Below are positions 1 through 7,242 of a DNA stretch of 7,242 nt, piece by piece. The number at the start of each line of letters is the position of its first letter. The first letter of the stretch is position 1. The stretch is from assembly GCA_947458675.1 (NCBI GenBank), contig CANHAW010000100.1, forward strand, positions 1 through 7,242, read 5' to 3'. The position numbers and the translations under genes were made by a program. Source of the DNA: Beijerinckiaceae bacterium. Its GTDB lineage: Bacteria; Pseudomonadota; Alphaproteobacteria; Rhizobiales; Beijerinckiaceae. The notes beneath the pieces are model-generated. The model was not told the origin of the DNA, did not search any database, and saw only the letters and a list, made by a program, of their open reading frames with translations.

Positions 1-477
1 GGCGCGCATATGAATCCTGCCGTCAGTCTTTCTGCGGCCATCTCCCGCGATCTTTCATGGCGCGATTTCATTCTCTATTCGGGTGCGCAAATTCTTGGGG
101 CCGTGCTCGGCGTTTTATGCGCGCATCTGATGTTCGAACTGCCAGTGCTGCAGGTTTCCACCAAATTGCGGCTTGGGCCTGCGCAGATCTTTTCTGAATG
201 TGTCGCCACATTCGGATTGATGCTGACGATTCTTGGCTGCGTCGCGCGCGCACCCGCCAACGTGCCAATCGCCGTTGGCCTTTACATCACCGGCGCCTAT
301 TGGTTCACCGCCTCGACCTCATTTGCAAACCCGGCTGTGACCATGGCGCGCGCATTGACCGACACATTTGCCGGCATTGCGCCTGTCGGCGTCCTGCCCT
401 TCATTGCAGCGCAATTGATCGGCATGTTGGCAGGCCTTTTCGTCGGGCGATATTTGTGGGGCAACAAGACGCAATAG
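1..477 (+). CDS. Aquaporin/MIP-family channel, AqpS-like (5' end cut by window edge)
   Basis: This is the C-terminal 158 residues of a major intrinsic protein, an inner-membrane channel for water or small uncharged solutes. The frame is open from base 1 and reads GAHMNPAVS, the usual context of the first NPA motif (visible residues 5-7), so the ATG at 10 is internal and the true start lies to the left. The second NPA motif is at visible residues 110-112 (FANPAVTMAR). Hydrophobic segments lie at about 22-45, 60-82, 88-103 and 127-152, matching the last four helices of the fold. The stop is TAG at 475-477. The residue after the second NPA is Val113, where AqpZ and GlpF have the filter Arg. An ungapped alignment puts Gly and Ser at the other two visible filter positions, suggesting a wide pore. 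As I recall the family, similar proteins often sit beside arsR/arsC and pass arsenicals, but no ars gene is visible here. T-ending codons are commoner than in rpoBC, as expected for a less expressed gene. Family sure; substrate inferred. Confidence 0.9.
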   Translation, partial: GAHMNPAVSLSAAISRDLSWRDFILYSGAQILGAVLGVLCAHLMFELPVLQVSTKLRLGPAQIFSECVATFGLMLTILGCVARAPANVPIAVGLYITGAYWFTASTSFANPAVTMARALTDTFAGIAPVGVLPFIAAQLIGMLAGLFVGRYLWGNKTQ

Positions 478-482
478 CCATT

Positions 483-544
483 TCATCCGTCATTGCGAGC
501 GCAGCGAAGCAATGACGAACTCGCGCACGCGAGGCTCGCGATGA
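483..544. repeat. Palindromic intergenic repeat element (possible multi-arm fold)
   Basis: The core is a perfect 9-base inverted repeat, CGTCATTGC (488-496) and GCAATGACG (509-517), around a 12-base centre. It is followed by CTCGCG (520-525) and CGCGAG (528-533), which can pair with each other, and a second CTCGCG at 535-540. TCATC (483-487) and GATGA (540-544) are also complementary and could close the whole element as a three-way junction. The core matches, from memory, an interspersed palindrome common in alphaproteobacterial genomes whose chance translation contains VIAS-AAKQ; that string appears here in one plus-strand frame. It starts a few bases after the channel gene's stop, where such elements may protect the mRNA 3' end. 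Whether it is dispersed in this genome cannot be seen from one window. Confidence 0.6.
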
Positions 545-560
545 GAATGGGCACACGAAC

Positions 561-597
561 AAAAAAGGCCGCCCCGAAGGGCGGCCTTTATTCTTTT
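561..597. terminator. Rho-independent terminator of rpoC, probably bidirectional
   Basis: A perfect 8-bp G+C-rich stem, GGCCGCCC (567-574) and GGGCGGCC (579-586), encloses a 4-base loop. On the minus strand the loop reads TTCG, an exceptionally stable tetraloop, and the stem is followed at once by six T (561-566), a textbook terminator starting 26 bases past the rpoC stop. On the plus strand the stem is followed by TTTATTCTTTT (587-597), so it can also stop transcripts of the convergent channel gene. The A/T flanks (564-566 with 587-589) can lengthen the stem by 3 bp. The palindrome and T-tracts are seen; bidirectional use is inferred. Confidence 0.95.
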
Positions 598-611
598 CGC
601 TACCGCGCTGC

Positions 612-4793
<4,182 letters not shown>

Positions 4794-4799
4794 CACCAT

Positions 4800-4804
4800 C
4801 TCCT
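4800..4804 (-). promoter_or_regulatory. Ribosome binding site of rpoC
   Basis: The minus strand reads AGGAG, then six bases (ATGGTG), then the ATG whose first base is 4793. This spacing supports that start. It argues against the in-frame ATG at 4799, which directly abuts the AGGAG, and against the GTG at 4829, which lies upstream of it. Confidence 0.85.
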
Positions 4805-4811
4805 GAAGCTC

Positions 4812-4838
4812 GGGCCTTCGCCGTCTCACGAACGGCCC
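4812..4838 (-). other. Predicted RNA hairpin just upstream of the rpoC ribosome binding site
   Basis: Read on the minus strand, GGGCC and TTCG on one side pair with CGAA and GGCCC on the other. This gives 9 base pairs with a single bulged G and an 8-base loop. A competing 5-bp hairpin (GCCGT with ACGGC, 4820-4836) uses some of the same bases, so the segment could switch between folds. It ends 7 bases before the AGGAG of rpoC, close enough to influence ribosome loading. Complementarity is seen; any regulatory role is inference. Confidence 0.45.
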
Positions 4839-4860
4839 TGCCGGAAAAAATACGGTTTAA

Positions 4861-4885
4861 CGGGAGCGCGCGCACCGCGCCCCCG
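4861..4885 (-). other. Predicted G+C-rich hairpin after the rpoB stop
   Basis: On the minus strand CGGGGGCGCG and CGCGCTCCCG form a 10-bp stem with one G-U pair and a 5-base loop, starting 14 bases after the rpoB TAA. Ten bases after the stem come six T (4845-4850). That gap is too long for a classical terminator, and rpoC must be transcribed past it. An attenuator, pause site, RNase processing site or 3'-end stabiliser for the rpoB part of the message are all possible. No function can be assigned from the sequence alone. Confidence 0.5.
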
Positions 4886-4899
4886 CGTAGACATGTGAC

Positions 4900-7242
<2,343 letters not shown>

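Noticed and set aside
4794..4829. Upstream in-frame start for rpoC adding 12 residues
   Set aside because: The extension would begin at a GTG upstream of the AGGAG, is Arg-rich and unlike the family N-terminus. The ATG at 4793 has correct spacing and gives the expected [10 protein letters not shown].
4845..4885. Classical Rho-independent terminator between rpoB and rpoC
   Set aside because: The stem is good, but the T-tract is ten bases away instead of adjacent, and rpoC has no evident promoter of its own in the spacer, so full termination is unlikely.

Overview
The window is G+C-rich DNA whose coding thirds are mostly G or C. It carries the end of the rpoB–rpoC transcription unit of an alphaproteobacterium. 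The RpoC start ([10 protein letters not shown]), the RpoB C-terminal wording (for example [11 protein letters not shown]) and the acidic/alanine C-terminal tails fit Hyphomicrobiales (Rhizobiales). I cannot name the genus from this sequence alone.

Layout: (1) 1-477, plus strand: the 3' part of a gene for an aquaporin/MIP-family membrane channel, cut by the left edge of the window. It resembles the AqpS-like group often found with arsenic-resistance genes. (2) 478-611: a 134-base convergent spacer holding a palindromic repeat element and a strong Rho-independent terminator with a UUCG loop on the rpoC side. (3) 612-4793, minus strand: complete rpoC, 1393 residues. (4) 4794-4899: a 106-base rpoB–rpoC spacer with two predicted RNA hairpins and the rpoC ribosome binding site. 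(5) 4900-7242, minus strand: the C-terminal 780 residues of rpoB, cut by the right edge of the window.

RpoB and RpoC together form the active-centre cleft of RNA polymerase. The same strand, short spacer and absence of a classical terminator between them indicate co-transcription. The terminator after rpoC and the opposing gene beyond it show that the operon ends there, rather than running into rpsL-rpsG as in some relatives.

This is essentially a conserved housekeeping region. I found no mobile element, CRISPR array, toxin system or other undescribed system. The points worth a second look are modest: the channel lacks the usual selectivity-filter arginine, RpoB carries a Gly-to-Ala change in a very conserved motif, the rpoB–rpoC spacer is structured, and the repeat behind the channel gene could fold into a multi-arm structure.
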